64,000 nucleotides of DNA from a bacterium 1XD21-13 (GCA_009917555.1 QZDX01000002.1:124001-188000); one strand, 5' to 3'. Counted from the first letter of the stretch, positions 33,333 through 42,941 are shown. A program made the numbers and translations. Notes: generated from the sequence alone by a model not told the origin.

Positions 33333-33641
33333 CTATGCTTCCTCAATCATCTTGATAATGGCAGGCTTCTGCTGCAAGCCTGTGGTCCGCTTGATTTCCT
33401 CTCCGTCCTTCAATAGAATCAAGGTTGGGTAGCCAGTGATTCCGTACTCCTCTGCCAGAGCTCTGTTCTTATCAAAGTCCAGCTTCATAATAGTAACCTT
33501 ATCTCCACATTCCTTGTCCACATCAGCCAACACAAAAGCAAGCATCTTGCAAGGGCCGCAGGTGGTTGAATAGAAATCCGCAAGCACCAGTCCCTCCTTG
33601 GAGGACTGACGAAATTCATCTTCTAATACTTCTTTTATCAT
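33333..33641 (-). CDS. trxA: Thioredoxin (atypical T-CGPC active site)
   Basis: This 102-residue thioredoxin reduces protein disulfides. The active site is Cys28-Gly-Pro-Cys31 in YSTTCGPCKM; the Trp that normally precedes the first Cys is a Thr. The cis-Pro is in TGYPTLIL (near 76). It follows trxB by 69 bp, a gap filled by a family B repeat that carries its RBS. Probably reduced by the adjacent reductase. Confidence 0.92.
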   Translation of the reverse strand: MIKEVLEDEFRQSSKEGLVLADFYSTTCGPCKMLAFVLADVDKECGDKVTIMKLDFDKNRALAEEYGITGYPTLILLKDGEEIKRTTGLQQKPAIIKMIEEA

Positions 33642-33651
33642 AATCTCTTAT

Positions 33652-33700
33652 CTCCTATTTAAAATCGCTGCGCGATGGCACTAAAGGGTAAAGTCGCTAT
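33652..33700 (-). repeat. Interspersed repeat family B, copy 2 (carries the RBS)
   Basis: On the minus strand AGCGACTTTACCCTTTAG, then TGCCATCGCGCAGCGA and AATAGGAG. About 45 bp are nearly identical to 554-600. It ends in the trxA Shine-Dalgarno. Confidence 0.75.
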
Positions 33701-33710
33701 CTGTTTTTTA

Positions 33711-34631
33711 CTATTTTAAATTTTGTGCATATCTGGCCGCGCTCTGGGCAGCAATGGCTCCGTCGGCGCAGGCTGTGATCACCTGGCGCAGATTCTTGGT
33801 TATGCAGTCCCCTGCGCCGAAGACGCCGGGCACCGTTGTCTCCATTCGGTCGTTTACCTTCACATAGCCTCTCTCGTCCAGCACGTCAAGCTCTGAAAAG
33901 CTCTCGGTGGCAGGTATTTGGCCAATGTACTCAAAGGCCTGGGCGCAGTCTACCTGAAATTCTTCCCCGGTCTCCTTGGAGCGGAGCAGGACGCCTTCCA
34001 ACTTTTTCTCGCCGCAAAACGCAAGGACATCATGTCCGGCATAAAGCTTTACGTTCTCCCTGGCCAGAAGCTTATCGCAGGCGATGGGGTCTGCGGAGAG
34101 CTTAGAGCGCACCACCACGGTAACGGATTTTGCAAATCCGGCCAGGTAGATAGCCTCCTCCACTGCGGAATTTCCTCCGCCGATCACCACTACGTCCTTG
34201 TCCCTGCATCCGGCTCCGTCACAGACGGCGCACCAGCTAATGCCATTTCCGGTAAACCGGTCCTCCTGGGCTGCTCCCAAAAGTCTTGGGGTGGTTCCGG
34301 TGCATAAGATCACGGTTCTGGCCGTGTAGGTCCTGTCTTCCTCCTGGCAGACGACCGTTTTTTGTGCTCCCTCGTCCCGGACCTTAAGAACGGTCCGGTA
34401 ATCAAACTCCACATTCAACTCCTGTGTGTGCTGAAACATGCGGATTGCAAGATCCGCTCCCTCCACCGTCCCCACGCCTGTGTAATTCTGGATTTCACTG
34501 GTATTAATCACCTTTCCGCCGGGAGCCAGCCGGTCCAGCATGAGTACGGAGAGGTTGGCTCTGGCCCCGTAGATGGCTGCCGTCATTCCGGCCGGGCCGC
34601 TGCCGATAATTATCAAATCGTAATCTGCCAT
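33711..34631 (-). CDS. trxB: Thioredoxin reductase-like flavoprotein
   Basis: This 306-residue flavoprotein has the FAD motif GSGPAGMTAAIYGARA (11-26), the redox-active Cys134-Ala-Val-Cys137-Asp, the second nucleotide motif GGGNSAVEEA (151-160) and FGAGDC near the C-terminus. After the second Rossmann motif, NADPH-type enzymes have HRRxxFRA; here the sequence is VRSKLSADPIA, lacking the paired arginines that grip the 2'-phosphate. The electron donor may therefore be NADH or ferredoxin, as in some clostridial enzymes. It lies 22 bp after the sulfotransferase gene, apparently in the same operon. Confidence 0.9.
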   Translation of the reverse strand: MADYDLIIIGSGPAGMTAAIYGARANLSVLMLDRLAPGGKVINTSEIQNYTGVGTVEGADLAIRMFQHTQELNVEFDYRTVLKVRDEGAQKTVVCQEEDRTYTARTVILCTGTTPRLLGAAQEDRFTGNGISWCAVCDGAGCRDKDVVVIGGGNSAVEEAIYLAGFAKSVTVVVRSKLSADPIACDKLLARENVKLYAGHDVLAFCGEKKLEGVLLRSKETGEEFQVDCAQAFEYIGQIPATESFSELDVLDERGYVKVNDRMETTVPGVFGAGDCITKNLRQVITACADGAIAAQSAARYAQNLK

Positions 34632-34653
34632 TTTTGCCTCCTCCTATCTCAAA

Positions 34654-36522
34654 TTAACAGGTAATCTTGATTCCTGTCTCGTACTTTTTGTCATCCACAA
34701 TCACACGCACGTCAAAGGTGCCCTTAAGTCCTGCCTTATTTACATTTAAGGTAATGTTTCTGGGGTCCTTCTCAATAAAGGTGCCGCAGCACAGGGCGTT
34801 AAACTTATTTTTGGAGGTGGAAATGAAGTAACCATGCTCCTGGGTCTCATTTTCCAGCATCAGCATCACCATCTGACCGCCCTCGAAAATGGCCTTGAAC
34901 ACAAAGCGGTCCTCCTCCTCCGTAAGCCTCGCCTCATAGCGGTAGGGTAACAGTTCCCCGCAGGGCTCCATGGGAATCAGGGTGTCAAATTCCGGCGTCA
35001 CACCCATGCGGCCTGCCAGAATGCCTTCTCCTAAGGGCAGGTTTTCTCCCTCATGGTAGAGGGACATTTTCTTTGCCCGGTAGAAGTTCCCCTCAATCTT
35101 CATTTCAAAGATTACCTTTCCCTGAAGGACCTCCACCGTGATGCTCTCCGCCCGCACATTGGGGTCGCCCTGGAGAAGGGCCGCCGGCTTCTCGGAGGCG
35201 TGCTCGCCGTAATACTGAATACCGCCGGAGTGCACCAGGTAATGATCCTCCCCGTACCACTCCACATTTCCGATGTAGGAGGAGAAGAATTCCTCGCCCC
35301 GCTCCTTGCCGTACTGCCAGAGCTGCTCAATGGTCATTGTTTCCCGATCAATCCGATATAATACGCCTCTGGAAAAGCTGTCCCGGTTTAACCGGAATTT
35401 TTCCCGGATCTTGGAGCGATAATGGCCGTTGTCAAAGCACATGATTCCGCCGTTGGGCGTCACCAGACAGCCGTGCTGCTCGTAGGGCCAGTCGAAATCG
35501 CCGTCTCCCTTTATTTGAAAGAAATATTTCTGCTTGTCCTCCGGCCAGGTCTCCGGATCTCCCAGTATCCAATTGAGCCTGCCTGTGTCGTAGTCTATAT
35601 TGATGATGGCGTCCACGTGACGGCCTGACAGGGTGATGGAGTTGGTGTGACTGTCATACCAGAGGGCATTGTTGTGGAACCAGTCCTTGGGGGTGTATCC
35701 GCCGGAGGGGCCTTCTCCCGGCACCAGGCAGTCCTTCAAATCCCAGGTCTTTAAGATTTCTCCCGTTTCCCGGCTAAGAAGAACGATCACGTCCTCAACG
35801 GTCTCGTAGCTCTCCCCCTCTGTGAGCACCAGGATATTTCCATCCTCCATCTCCCACTGGTCATGGTGGTAGCCGCCGGGAATGGAATATTCCTTTACAA
35901 TTTTCCCCATCATCGTCATCTCGTAGAGGCCGGACATGTAGTAGGGCATCTGCATGACACGCTCAGTTCCGATCAGAAAGTTTCTGTTTTTGAGGCGGGT
36001 CATTTCAAAGATCACGGGAACGGTCAGGTGCCAGCGTACCTCCCCAAAGCGGTCAAAGGCCGTAGCCAGGGCACTTAAGGATGGGGTGACAAAGATCAGA
36101 TCCTCCGAGGTGTATTCCGGCTCCACATGAAGCTTCAGAAGCTCCGGCACCCGTTCGCTCAAGGGCTCTGTGTGAATGGTGAGCCTCTGGGCCCGTCCCC
36201 CGTAGAGGCGCAACTCCACCTGGTTGTCGTACCCTCCATAGAGGCCCAGAATGGGAAGGATGTGCTCCTTTTCCCTGGGAAATGTGTGTACGATGGTTCC
36301 CTTGTTATTTTTACCAAATATGGTTACTGTCACTGCTGTCTCTTCCGGGGTCCGAAACGCCACCAGGGCTGACAGCGGGTTAATCAAATAAGGATTCAGC
36401 TTGATAAGCGGCTTTTCCAGTGTGTAGTCTCCCTGTGTAAATTCCTCCCGCAGAGAGCTTTCCGCCGCCGCCTGCTGTGCACGCAGGCTTTCACAAAAGC
36501 TGTAGGAAATCCTTTCTGTCAT
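34654..36522 (-). CDS. Arylsulfate sulfotransferase (ASST), no signal peptide
   Basis: This 622-residue protein matches the ASST beta-propeller family, which moves sulfate from one phenolic sulfate to another phenol without PAPS, through a sulfo-histidine. Histidine motifs are visible: GYHHDQW (near 220), KDWFHNNA (His283), SGRHVDAI (Arg301/His302) and YEQHGC (His350), matching the order of active-site residues in E. coli ASST. The N-terminus has no signal peptide, so it is probably cytoplasmic, unlike the periplasmic enterobacterial enzyme but like the gut Eubacterium type. Its ATG overlaps the SorC-regulator stop (ATGA). Confidence 0.85.
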   Translation of the reverse strand: MTERISYSFCESLRAQQAAAESSLREEFTQGDYTLEKPLIKLNPYLINPLSALVAFRTPEETAVTVTIFGKNNKGTIVHTFPREKEHILPILGLYGGYDNQVELRLYGGRAQRLTIHTEPLSERVPELLKLHVEPEYTSEDLIFVTPSLSALATAFDRFGEVRWHLTVPVIFEMTRLKNRNFLIGTERVMQMPYYMSGLYEMTMMGKIVKEYSIPGGYHHDQWEMEDGNILVLTEGESYETVEDVIVLLSRETGEILKTWDLKDCLVPGEGPSGGYTPKDWFHNNALWYDSHTNSITLSGRHVDAIINIDYDTGRLNWILGDPETWPEDKQKYFFQIKGDGDFDWPYEQHGCLVTPNGGIMCFDNGHYRSKIREKFRLNRDSFSRGVLYRIDRETMTIEQLWQYGKERGEEFFSSYIGNVEWYGEDHYLVHSGGIQYYGEHASEKPAALLQGDPNVRAESITVEVLQGKVIFEMKIEGNFYRAKKMSLYHEGENLPLGEGILAGRMGVTPEFDTLIPMEPCGELLPYRYEARLTEEEDRFVFKAIFEGGQMVMLMLENETQEHGYFISTSKNKFNALCCGTFIEKDPRNITLNVNKAGLKGTFDVRVIVDDKKYETGIKITC

Positions 36523-37520
36523 AGATTCTCCTCTCCGGACAGCCTCATTGAGCTGTCCCTCATAGCCAGAAGCTTTTCCGCTATCCGGCTGTCTGTGATT
36601 AAGCAATGAATCAATTTTCCCCTCAAGGCTGCCAGAATAGCATGGGTTTTGTCCAGGCCCCCGGCTGCCGCAATGATGTGAGGCACCATTTTCAGATCCT
36701 CAAAGGAAATGCCGATGATCTTGTCGTTGATGGGATCGGCCAGCTTGTTTCCGTCCTGGTCCAGAAAGTAGCCGCAGAGGTAGCCCACGGCACCCTTTCG
36801 CATCAGCTCCTGCTTTTTCCGATCTGTCAGGTAGCCTGCCCAGGTGCTTTTGGGATGCTCCAGGGATACGTCCGCAATTCCGGTCAGGACATAGTCTACA
36901 CTTCGTATTTTGTCCATGGTTTTCCGGATGATGGGCTCTTTTAATAGCTCCTTTCTCACAATGTCGCTGTTGATGTACATGGGGGCGTAAAGTCTGACGG
37001 CGGTTCCCTGGAAGGACTGGGCCATCCGCTCGGTGAGGGTGGTCACGTCAATATCCAAGTGATAGTCGTCCATGGAATTTCCCATAAGCTGCAATACCTG
37101 GATTTTTCTGGGGGAGGAGGGCTTGAGCTGGCGTACCGTCTGATACATGGTTCTTCCCCAGGCAATGCCCACGCAGTCCCCGTCCTTCAGGGTCTCGTCC
37201 AGATAGCTGGCGGTCATTTCCCCGATACGCTTGATGGAAATATCCGTGTTCTGATTGTCATACAGGTCCGTGACCACCAACGCCTCCTTAAGCCCAAAGC
37301 GACGCTTCAGCTCTGTTTCCAGCTTGATGGAACGCTTTAAGGGATAATTGATTTGAAATTCTACAATGTGCTCCTCCCGCGCCAAGCGAAGGGCGCGGGA
37401 TACCTTGGCTTTGGAAAAAAAGAGGATATTGGCAATGTCCAACTGTGACATTCCTTCTACATAATACATTCTTGCCACCTCTGCAATCACTGCAAGCTCT
37501 TCTTCGTCCAACTGCCTCAT
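36519..37520 (-). CDS. SorC/DeoR-family sugar-responsive regulator
   Basis: This 333-residue protein has an N-terminal helix-turn-helix (about 14-55, MSQLDIANILFFSKAKVSRAL) and the SorC-type sugar-phosphate-binding domain (about 65-325, ISIKRIGEMTASYL, GIAWGRTMYQTV, IIAAAGGLDKTHAI). Such regulators sense phosphorylated sugars. It lies between the PTS and sulfotransferase genes and is translationally coupled to the latter, so the PTS-imported substrate probably controls both. Confidence 0.88.
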   Translation of the reverse strand: MRQLDEEELAVIAEVARMYYVEGMSQLDIANILFFSKAKVSRALRLAREEHIVEFQINYPLKRSIKLETELKRRFGLKEALVVTDLYDNQNTDISIKRIGEMTASYLDETLKDGDCVGIAWGRTMYQTVRQLKPSSPRKIQVLQLMGNSMDDYHLDIDVTTLTERMAQSFQGTAVRLYAPMYINSDIVRKELLKEPIIRKTMDKIRSVDYVLTGIADVSLEHPKSTWAGYLTDRKKQELMRKGAVGYLCGYFLDQDGNKLADPINDKIIGISFEDLKMVPHIIAAAGGLDKTHAILAALRGKLIHCLITDSRIAEKLLAMRDSSMRLSGEENL

Positions 37521-37585
37521 AATGTATACTCCAATCTTTCTTGATTCTGGTTTCCTAGTATCTTTGTAGCTCTATTTACTGCTTT

Positions 37586-37867
37586 TTAGACAATGCCGCT
37601 TTCCTTCAGCTTTGTCTCCAGCTCTTTTTTGTTCATGAGATTCTTAAGGCCGACTACAATGGTGCCTTCCTTTACCTTTAGGTGGTCCACAAAGTTCTCT
37701 CCCACTACGATCAGGTCGTAATCATGGGCTGTGGACTTGGCCTCATCTATGCTGGTGTGGTGTACGGTGTGCTCCACACCCAGATTCTTTAAAACTGTTG
37801 AGCAGTTCTTCTTTAATAACTGTGAGCTTCCCATTCCGCATCCGCATGCAACTAATACTTTTAACAT
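37586..37867 (-). CDS. PTS system ascorbate-family IIB component
   Basis: This 93-residue IIB protein has the phosphocysteine loop VACGCGMGSSQLL; Cys8 is the likely phosphorylated residue. It transfers phosphate from IIA to the substrate bound by IIC. No IIA gene is in the window. It follows the IIC gene by 31 bp. Confidence 0.88.
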   Translation of the reverse strand: MLKVLVACGCGMGSSQLLKKNCSTVLKNLGVEHTVHHTSIDEAKSTAHDYDLIVVGENFVDHLKVKEGTIVVGLKNLMNKKELETKLKESGIV

Positions 37868-37898
37868 GTTCTTTCTCCTTTTGTATTTTATTATTTTT

Positions 37899-39326
37899 TT
37901 AATCCTCCATACCGAGGGTGAAGTAATCCTTTTTGTTTCTACGATACTGCAGCTGTGGGATGATGAGCATTCCGACGATGCACAGCACTGCGCCCGGTAC
38001 GGTGAGATACTTGATCATGGCTCCCATGGCCGGCCACAGGGTTGCCCAGTCCAGATTGCCCACATAGCCGCCGAAGGGTCCCATCTGGAACATCATGATT
38101 GCCACGGCGCTTCCCAGGACCTGTATCAGTCCTGATCCGAGACAGCATACCAGCAGCGCCTTGAAGCCGCCCTTCATATTGGCGTAGAGGCCGATGGTGG
38201 CATTATCATAGAACAGGGGCACAAAGCCCGGAATGATCATCAGCGGGGACTTGAATACCAACAGGCCCACAATGGCAATCAACTGACCCAGGGCACCGAA
38301 GAGGAAGCCGAAGGTTACCGCATTGGGGTCTCCGAAGGAGTAGGTTGCCGCGCAGTCCACAGCCGGAAGGGAGCCCTTTAAGATGGAGCCGGAGATTCCC
38401 TCGAAGGATTCCACCATTTCTCCAACGAACATGCGGATACCGGTCTTCAATACCACCAGGGATACGGCAAAGGAGGTACATCTCTGGAAAATGTACACCG
38501 GGAAGGCAAGGCTTCCAAAGTTGCCTGCGTCTACCTCACGCATCAGCTCCGGCCCCAGAATCACCATAATAATTCCGAAGAACAGAAGCATGATCAGAGT
38601 GGTGGATACCACATAATCGTCCAGAACCTTCAGGGCTCCCCCAAGCTTAATCTCCTTTTCTTCCTTCTTCTCTTTTCCTTTAAAGAGGCTGCCAAAGCGG
38701 TAGGCGAACCACACGCCCAGCATCTGCTGATGTCCGATGGCAAATCCGGAGCCTTCCGTCAGCTCCTGGGTAGCCTCTACGGTGAGATTGGAAAATACGG
38801 ACCAGTAGGTGCCGCACAGCAGGCCAATCAGCACGATTCCGCCCATGTTCCGAAGCTCCGGAATCAGCAGGAAAATAATCCAGGTTGCAACGGTGGACTG
38901 CTTTACCATAATGTGGCCAGTGGTAAAGAGGGTCCGAACCTTGGTATATTTCCGGAAAAATACCAGTACAATGTTCCAGATAAAGGCAATCAAAAGTGTG
39001 ATCATGGCAAAGGAGGTGGTAACTCCGATGCTCTCCAAGGCACTGTTGGCTGCCGTCAGTCCGAAGTTTGGGTCAATGACAACGGCTTCCACGGACCACT
39101 TCTGCTGGATGCCCTTCAAAAGCGGATCCACTGTATTTTTCAGTGAGGAGGCACCTAGCTGCAAAATCTGGTATCCAACCACAGCCTTGATAAATCCGGC
39201 TGCAACCTCGTACCATTTTCTTTTTAACAGGATATATCCTATGACAACGATCAGGCCGATAAAAATCGCTGGTTGTGACAGGATATTGTTGAACATTACG
39301 TTCCAAATGCTTGTGATAATATTCAT
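37899..39326 (-). CDS. PTS system ascorbate-family IIC component (UlaA/SgaT-like)
   Basis: This 475-residue permease has about ten or eleven membrane segments and the UlaA pattern: LSQPAIFIGLIVVIGY near the start, GFAIGHQQMLGVW, LKTGIRMFVGEMVESF and FGFLFGALGQ. UlaA imports L-ascorbate as ascorbate-6-phosphate; relatives have other or unknown substrates. Start at 39326 (GGGAAG upstream) rather than 39386. It is the first gene of the operon, with a promoter at 39475-39503. Confidence 0.9.
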   Translation of the reverse strand: MNIITSIWNVMFNNILSQPAIFIGLIVVIGYILLKRKWYEVAAGFIKAVVGYQILQLGASSLKNTVDPLLKGIQQKWSVEAVVIDPNFGLTAANSALESIGVTTSFAMITLLIAFIWNIVLVFFRKYTKVRTLFTTGHIMVKQSTVATWIIFLLIPELRNMGGIVLIGLLCGTYWSVFSNLTVEATQELTEGSGFAIGHQQMLGVWFAYRFGSLFKGKEKKEEKEIKLGGALKVLDDYVVSTTLIMLLFFGIIMVILGPELMREVDAGNFGSLAFPVYIFQRCTSFAVSLVVLKTGIRMFVGEMVESFEGISGSILKGSLPAVDCAATYSFGDPNAVTFGFLFGALGQLIAIVGLLVFKSPLMIIPGFVPLFYDNATIGLYANMKGGFKALLVCCLGSGLIQVLGSAVAIMMFQMGPFGGYVGNLDWATLWPAMGAMIKYLTVPGAVLCIVGMLIIPQLQYRRNKKDYFTLGMED

Positions 39327-39474
39327 TTCTTCCCTACTTTCTTTTGTACAAAGCTCTCGGAAGCGTTTCGGGTCCGGGTTCGTCATGTCAGCTATAGCTT
39401 TGAGAGTGCTTTTGTAAAATCCCTTTTTTGTTCAGTATTTCTTAGTTTCTATTTTTCTCCCGCGGGTTAAATTC

Positions 39475-39503
39475 ATCATAAGATACAAGCGAAACTTCGT
39501 CAA
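39475..39503 (-). promoter_or_regulatory. Promoter of the PTS-ASST-trx operon
   Basis: TTGACG (39498-39503, minus), a 17-bp spacer and TATGAT (39475-39480). The leader to the IIC start is about 140 nt; nothing structured is seen in it. Confidence 0.7.
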
Positions 39504-39519
39504 TGATTCCGGATTTTTT

Positions 39520-39533
39520 TGAAATTAATTTCA
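39520..39533. promoter_or_regulatory. Palindrome upstream of the PTS promoter
   Basis: TGAAATTAATTTCA is a perfect 14-bp palindrome centred about 58 bp upstream of the predicted transcription start, the place of an activator site. The SorC-type regulator in the operon is the obvious candidate, without direct evidence. Confidence 0.5.
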
Positions 39534-39570
39534 CATTTCAACTTCTGTCTTGTGCAACTCGATTCAGACG

Positions 39571-39621
39571 TAAAAAAGAGAGCTTCATTTTTGTGTGGAT
39601 TGCACAAAAATGAAGCTCTCT
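39571..39621 (-). terminator. Terminator of the MocR-type regulator gene
   Basis: A perfect 19-bp stem (AGAGAGCTTCATTTTTGTG with its complement), 7-nt loop, followed on the minus strand by TTTTTTA, 17 bp after the stop codon. Confidence 0.88.
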
Positions 39622-39637
39622 GGAATTGATTCGGATT

Positions 39638-41068
39638 TCACGAGACCTCTGTCTGGTCTCCGCCCCAAGCCTTTTTAAGCCTTCTGGCCGCTTCTACCAG
39701 CTTTTCCTCGGAAAGCGTGGCATAGCCGAGAATGACCGTGGCCCTCTGCCCTTTCTTCCCTTCCTGCGTACCTCCAATCTCATATTCTGACAGGGGATAG
39801 ACCTTCACGCCCTGGAGCTTGGCCCTCTCGATCCCCTCTCTCTCTGTCATGCCGTTCGTAAACTCCACCAATAAATGAACACCTGCATGCTCGCCGGTTA
39901 CGCGGCAGATATCAGACATGGCTTTCAGCTCTCCTAGGAGCAGATCGTGCTTTCTTCCGTAGATTCCCCGCATCCGGTTCAGATGCCGCTCGAAATGGCC
40001 TTCCTTCAGGAATTGGTTCAGGGTCATCTGGTCGATCCGAGATACGGTGGAGGAAAACTGGAGAAAGTTTTTTTCACAGCTTTGCAACAATTTCTCCGGG
40101 AGCACCAGGTAGCTGATTCGGATGGCCGGTGCTATGGACTTGGAAAAGGTTCCCAGATAAATCACCTTATCACTCTGATCCGTTCCCATAAGGGCCGGAA
40201 TGGGCTTTCCTTTGTAACGAAATTCGCTGTCGTAGTCGTCCTCAATGATAAAACGGTCCTCTTTCTTGGATGCCCAGGAAAGCAACTCTAAGCGGCGTTT
40301 AATGGGCATGACGATTCCCAAGGGGTACTGATGGGAAGGCATGACATAGGCGATGTCTGCCTTTGTTTTTTGAAGCTGAGAGACTTGCATGCCCAAGGCA
40401 TCCATAGGAACGGTGCACAAAGGAAATCCCAACTGATGAAAGATTTTGTAGGCGTGCTTGTAGGTGGGGGTTTCCATGGCTATCTGGCGACCGGTTCCCA
40501 GGATTGCGGATAAGAGGAGGAGGAGGTAGTCATTTCCTGCTCCTATGATTACCTGCTCGGGACGGCAGTTTACACCTCGGGCCTGATGGAGATAGCTGGT
40601 GATTGTGGTCCGAAGCTCCCACTCGCCCCTTGGATCTCCCAGTTGAAAGAGCTCCTTGTTGTCGTCAAGGAGAATGCTTCGGGTAATTTTGCGCCAGGTT
40701 CCGTAGGGGAAGCTGTCCAGGTCAATGCCGTTTGGGGTAAAGTCGTAGTCGCAGGATGCCTTTTCTTTTTGACGTTCCGGAGCTTTTATGGTTGCCTCTC
40801 TTTGGAAATGGTAGAGCTCCTCCATCTGGCAGGCGTAATAGCCCTTGCAGGGGATGGATTCTAAGTAACCCTCGGATAAAAGCTGCTCATAGGCCAAGTC
40901 TACGGTGCTGCGGCTTACCTCTAAGTATGCGGAAAGGGCCCGACTGGAGGGCAGCTTTTCCCTGGCCTTGATACGGCCTGTCTGGATGTCCTGTTTGATG
41001 TAGGTGTAGATTTGCTCATAGAGCGGGGTTTTGCTTTTGGGGTCTAAGCTGATGGTTAGTTCTTGCAT
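39638..41068 (-). CDS. MocR-family regulator (GntR HTH fused to aminotransferase fold)
   Basis: This 476-residue protein has a GntR winged helix (about 8-78, IKQDIQTGRIKAREKLPSSRALSAYL is typical in outline) and a fold-type I aminotransferase domain (about 110-465) with the PLP lysine in GTFSKSIAPAIR near 300 and the Asp in IIEDDYDSEF. MocR proteins sense PLP or amino compounds; PdxR (vitamin B6) and GabR are relatives. No pdx or gab gene is adjacent. Confidence 0.88.
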   Translation of the reverse strand: MQELTISLDPKSKTPLYEQIYTYIKQDIQTGRIKAREKLPSSRALSAYLEVSRSTVDLAYEQLLSEGYLESIPCKGYYACQMEELYHFQREATIKAPERQKEKASCDYDFTPNGIDLDSFPYGTWRKITRSILLDDNKELFQLGDPRGEWELRTTITSYLHQARGVNCRPEQVIIGAGNDYLLLLLSAILGTGRQIAMETPTYKHAYKIFHQLGFPLCTVPMDALGMQVSQLQKTKADIAYVMPSHQYPLGIVMPIKRRLELLSWASKKEDRFIIEDDYDSEFRYKGKPIPALMGTDQSDKVIYLGTFSKSIAPAIRISYLVLPEKLLQSCEKNFLQFSSTVSRIDQMTLNQFLKEGHFERHLNRMRGIYGRKHDLLLGELKAMSDICRVTGEHAGVHLLVEFTNGMTEREGIERAKLQGVKVYPLSEYEIGGTQEGKKGQRATVILGYATLSEEKLVEAARRLKKAWGGDQTEVS

Positions 41069-41115
41069 GTGGGTTTACTCTTGGTTTGGAAATGTTTTTA
41101 TGGAGTTTGAAGCTT

Positions 41116-41150
41116 ATAAAAAGTGGCTGTCTTTTTTCAACAGCCACTTG
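41116..41150 (-). terminator. Terminator of glnS
   Basis: AAGTGGCTGT pairs with ACAGCCACTT around a 9-nt loop; on the minus strand it is followed by TTTTTAT, 18 bp after the glnS stop. Confidence 0.8.
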
Positions 41151-41167
41151 ATTTTGTTCTCTTACAT

Positions 41168-42835
41168 TTATGCCTTTGGCAATTTAAAAGAACTCTTTAA
41201 TGACACAATCCGGTTAAAAACCAGCTTTTCCTCTGTGGTGTCCCTGGCGTCCACGCAGAAGAAGCCGTTGCGTACAAACTGGTAGCTGTCGTAGGGCTTG
41301 GCTCCCTCAAAGGCGGGCTCTAGGTATGCCTGCTCTACGATAGTCAGGGAGTTTGGATTTAAGTTGAGGCTTCCATCCTCATTGTACACGCCCTTTTCCT
41401 CATCTATGATGTTCTCGTACAAACGGACCTCTGCGGTCATGGCGTAAGGAGCCGGTACCCAGTGGATGGTTCCCTTTACCTTCCGTCCTGTGAAGCCGCT
41501 TCCAGCCTTGGTCTCCTGGTCGTAGGTACAGTGCACCTCGGTGATGCGGCCGCTTTCGTCCTTTACGAAGCTTTCGCATTTTACAAAGTAAGCATGCATC
41601 AGGCGCACCTCATTGCCTGGGAAAAGACGGAAATACTTCTTCAGGGGCTCCTCCATAAAATCCTCACGCTCAATGTACAGCTCCCGGCAGAAGGGTATCT
41701 TCCGGCTTCCAAGGTCCTCATTTTCCAGGTTATTGGCAGCGTCCAGATATTCCACCTGGCCCTCCGGATAGTTATCAATGACTAGCTTGATGGGATCGAG
41801 AACTGCCATCAGCCTGGGCTTTTTCAACTTCAGATCTTCACGGATGCAGTATTCCAGCATAGCGTAGTCCACGGAGGACTGGCTCTTGGAAATGCCGCAG
41901 AGATCTACAAACATACGAATAGATTCCGGGGTAAAGCCACGTCTGCGCAGGGCTGCGATAGACACCAGGCGGGGATCATCCCAGCCGTCCACAATGCCCT
42001 CCTCCACCAGCTTTTTGATGTAGCGCTTTCCGGTTACCACGTTGGTGAGGTAGAGCTTGGCAAACTCAATCTGGCGTGGGGGAACGGGATATTCCAGTTC
42101 TTTTACGACCCAATCGTATAAGGGACGGTGATCCTCAAATTCCAGGGTACAGATGGAATGGGTGATGCCCTCGATAGCGTCCTCTATGGGATGGGCAAAG
42201 TCGTACATGGGGTAGATGCACCACTTATCTCCCGTATTGTGATGGGAAATGTGGGCTACCCGGTAGATAACAGGGTCCCGCATGTTCATATTGGGGGATG
42301 CCATGTCAATCTTGGCCCTGAGAACCTTTTCGCCGTCAGCGTATTTTCCGGCACGCATGGCTTCAAAGAGCTCCAGGTTTTCCTCTACGCTTCGGTTGCG
42401 GTAGGGGCTTTCCTTGCCGGGCTCGGTGAGGGTGCCCCGGTAGGAGCGGATCTCTTCTGCCGTGAGATCACAGACAAAGGCTTTTCCCTTTTTGATGAGC
42501 TTTACAGCGGCCTCGTACATGGCTTCAAAGTAGTCGGAGGCAAAGAAGAGGCGGTCCTCCCAGTCGGCTCCCAGCCACTCTATGTCGGCTTTGATGGATT
42601 CCACGAATTCTACCTTTTCCTTGGTGGGGTTGGTGTCATCAAAGCGCATGTTGAATTTGCCGTTGTATTTCTGGGCAAGGCCGTAGTTTAAGAGAATGGA
42701 CTTGGCATGTCCGATGTGGAGATAGCCGTTGGGCTCCGGCGGGAACCGGGTGTGTACGGTGTCGTATACGCCCTCAGCTAAGTCCTTGTCAATCATCTGC
42801 TCTATAAAATTTTTGCTGATTACTTCATTTTCCAT
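41168..42835 (-). CDS. glnS: Glutaminyl-tRNA synthetase
   Basis: GlnRS charges tRNA-Gln directly. This 555-residue class I enzyme has [17 protein letters not shown] (HIGH motif, about 30-46) and, in place of the KMSKS loop, [11 protein letters not shown] before GWDDPRL. Many Firmicutes lack GlnRS and use the GatCAB route, so its presence is informative about lineage (it occurs in various Clostridia). The ATG at 42835 follows CAGGAGGGC; the in-frame extension upstream would cross the promoter and is rejected. Confidence 0.95.
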   Translation of the reverse strand: MENEVISKNFIEQMIDKDLAEGVYDTVHTRFPPEPNGYLHIGHAKSILLNYGLAQKYNGKFNMRFDDTNPTKEKVEFVESIKADIEWLGADWEDRLFFASDYFEAMYEAAVKLIKKGKAFVCDLTAEEIRSYRGTLTEPGKESPYRNRSVEENLELFEAMRAGKYADGEKVLRAKIDMASPNMNMRDPVIYRVAHISHHNTGDKWCIYPMYDFAHPIEDAIEGITHSICTLEFEDHRPLYDWVVKELEYPVPPRQIEFAKLYLTNVVTGKRYIKKLVEEGIVDGWDDPRLVSIAALRRRGFTPESIRMFVDLCGISKSQSSVDYAMLEYCIREDLKLKKPRLMAVLDPIKLVIDNYPEGQVEYLDAANNLENEDLGSRKIPFCRELYIEREDFMEEPLKKYFRLFPGNEVRLMHAYFVKCESFVKDESGRITEVHCTYDQETKAGSGFTGRKVKGTIHWVPAPYAMTAEVRLYENIIDEEKGVYNEDGSLNLNPNSLTIVEQAYLEPAFEGAKPYDSYQFVRNGFFCVDARDTTEEKLVFNRIVSLKSSFKLPKA

Positions 42836-42905
42836 AACGCCCTCCTGGTGTGCCATTGCTTTCTTTATCACTATGTTTGCAATTGCATTGATTTTGACTG
42901 TGAAA

Positions 42906-42934
42906 ATCATACCACAAATGGGTGGGAGTGGCAA
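42906..42934 (-). promoter_or_regulatory. Promoter of glnS
   Basis: TTGCCA (42929-42934, minus), a 17-bp spacer and TATGAT (42906-42911), directly after the parC stop codon. Confidence 0.6.
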
Positions 42935-42941
42935 TAGGGGA

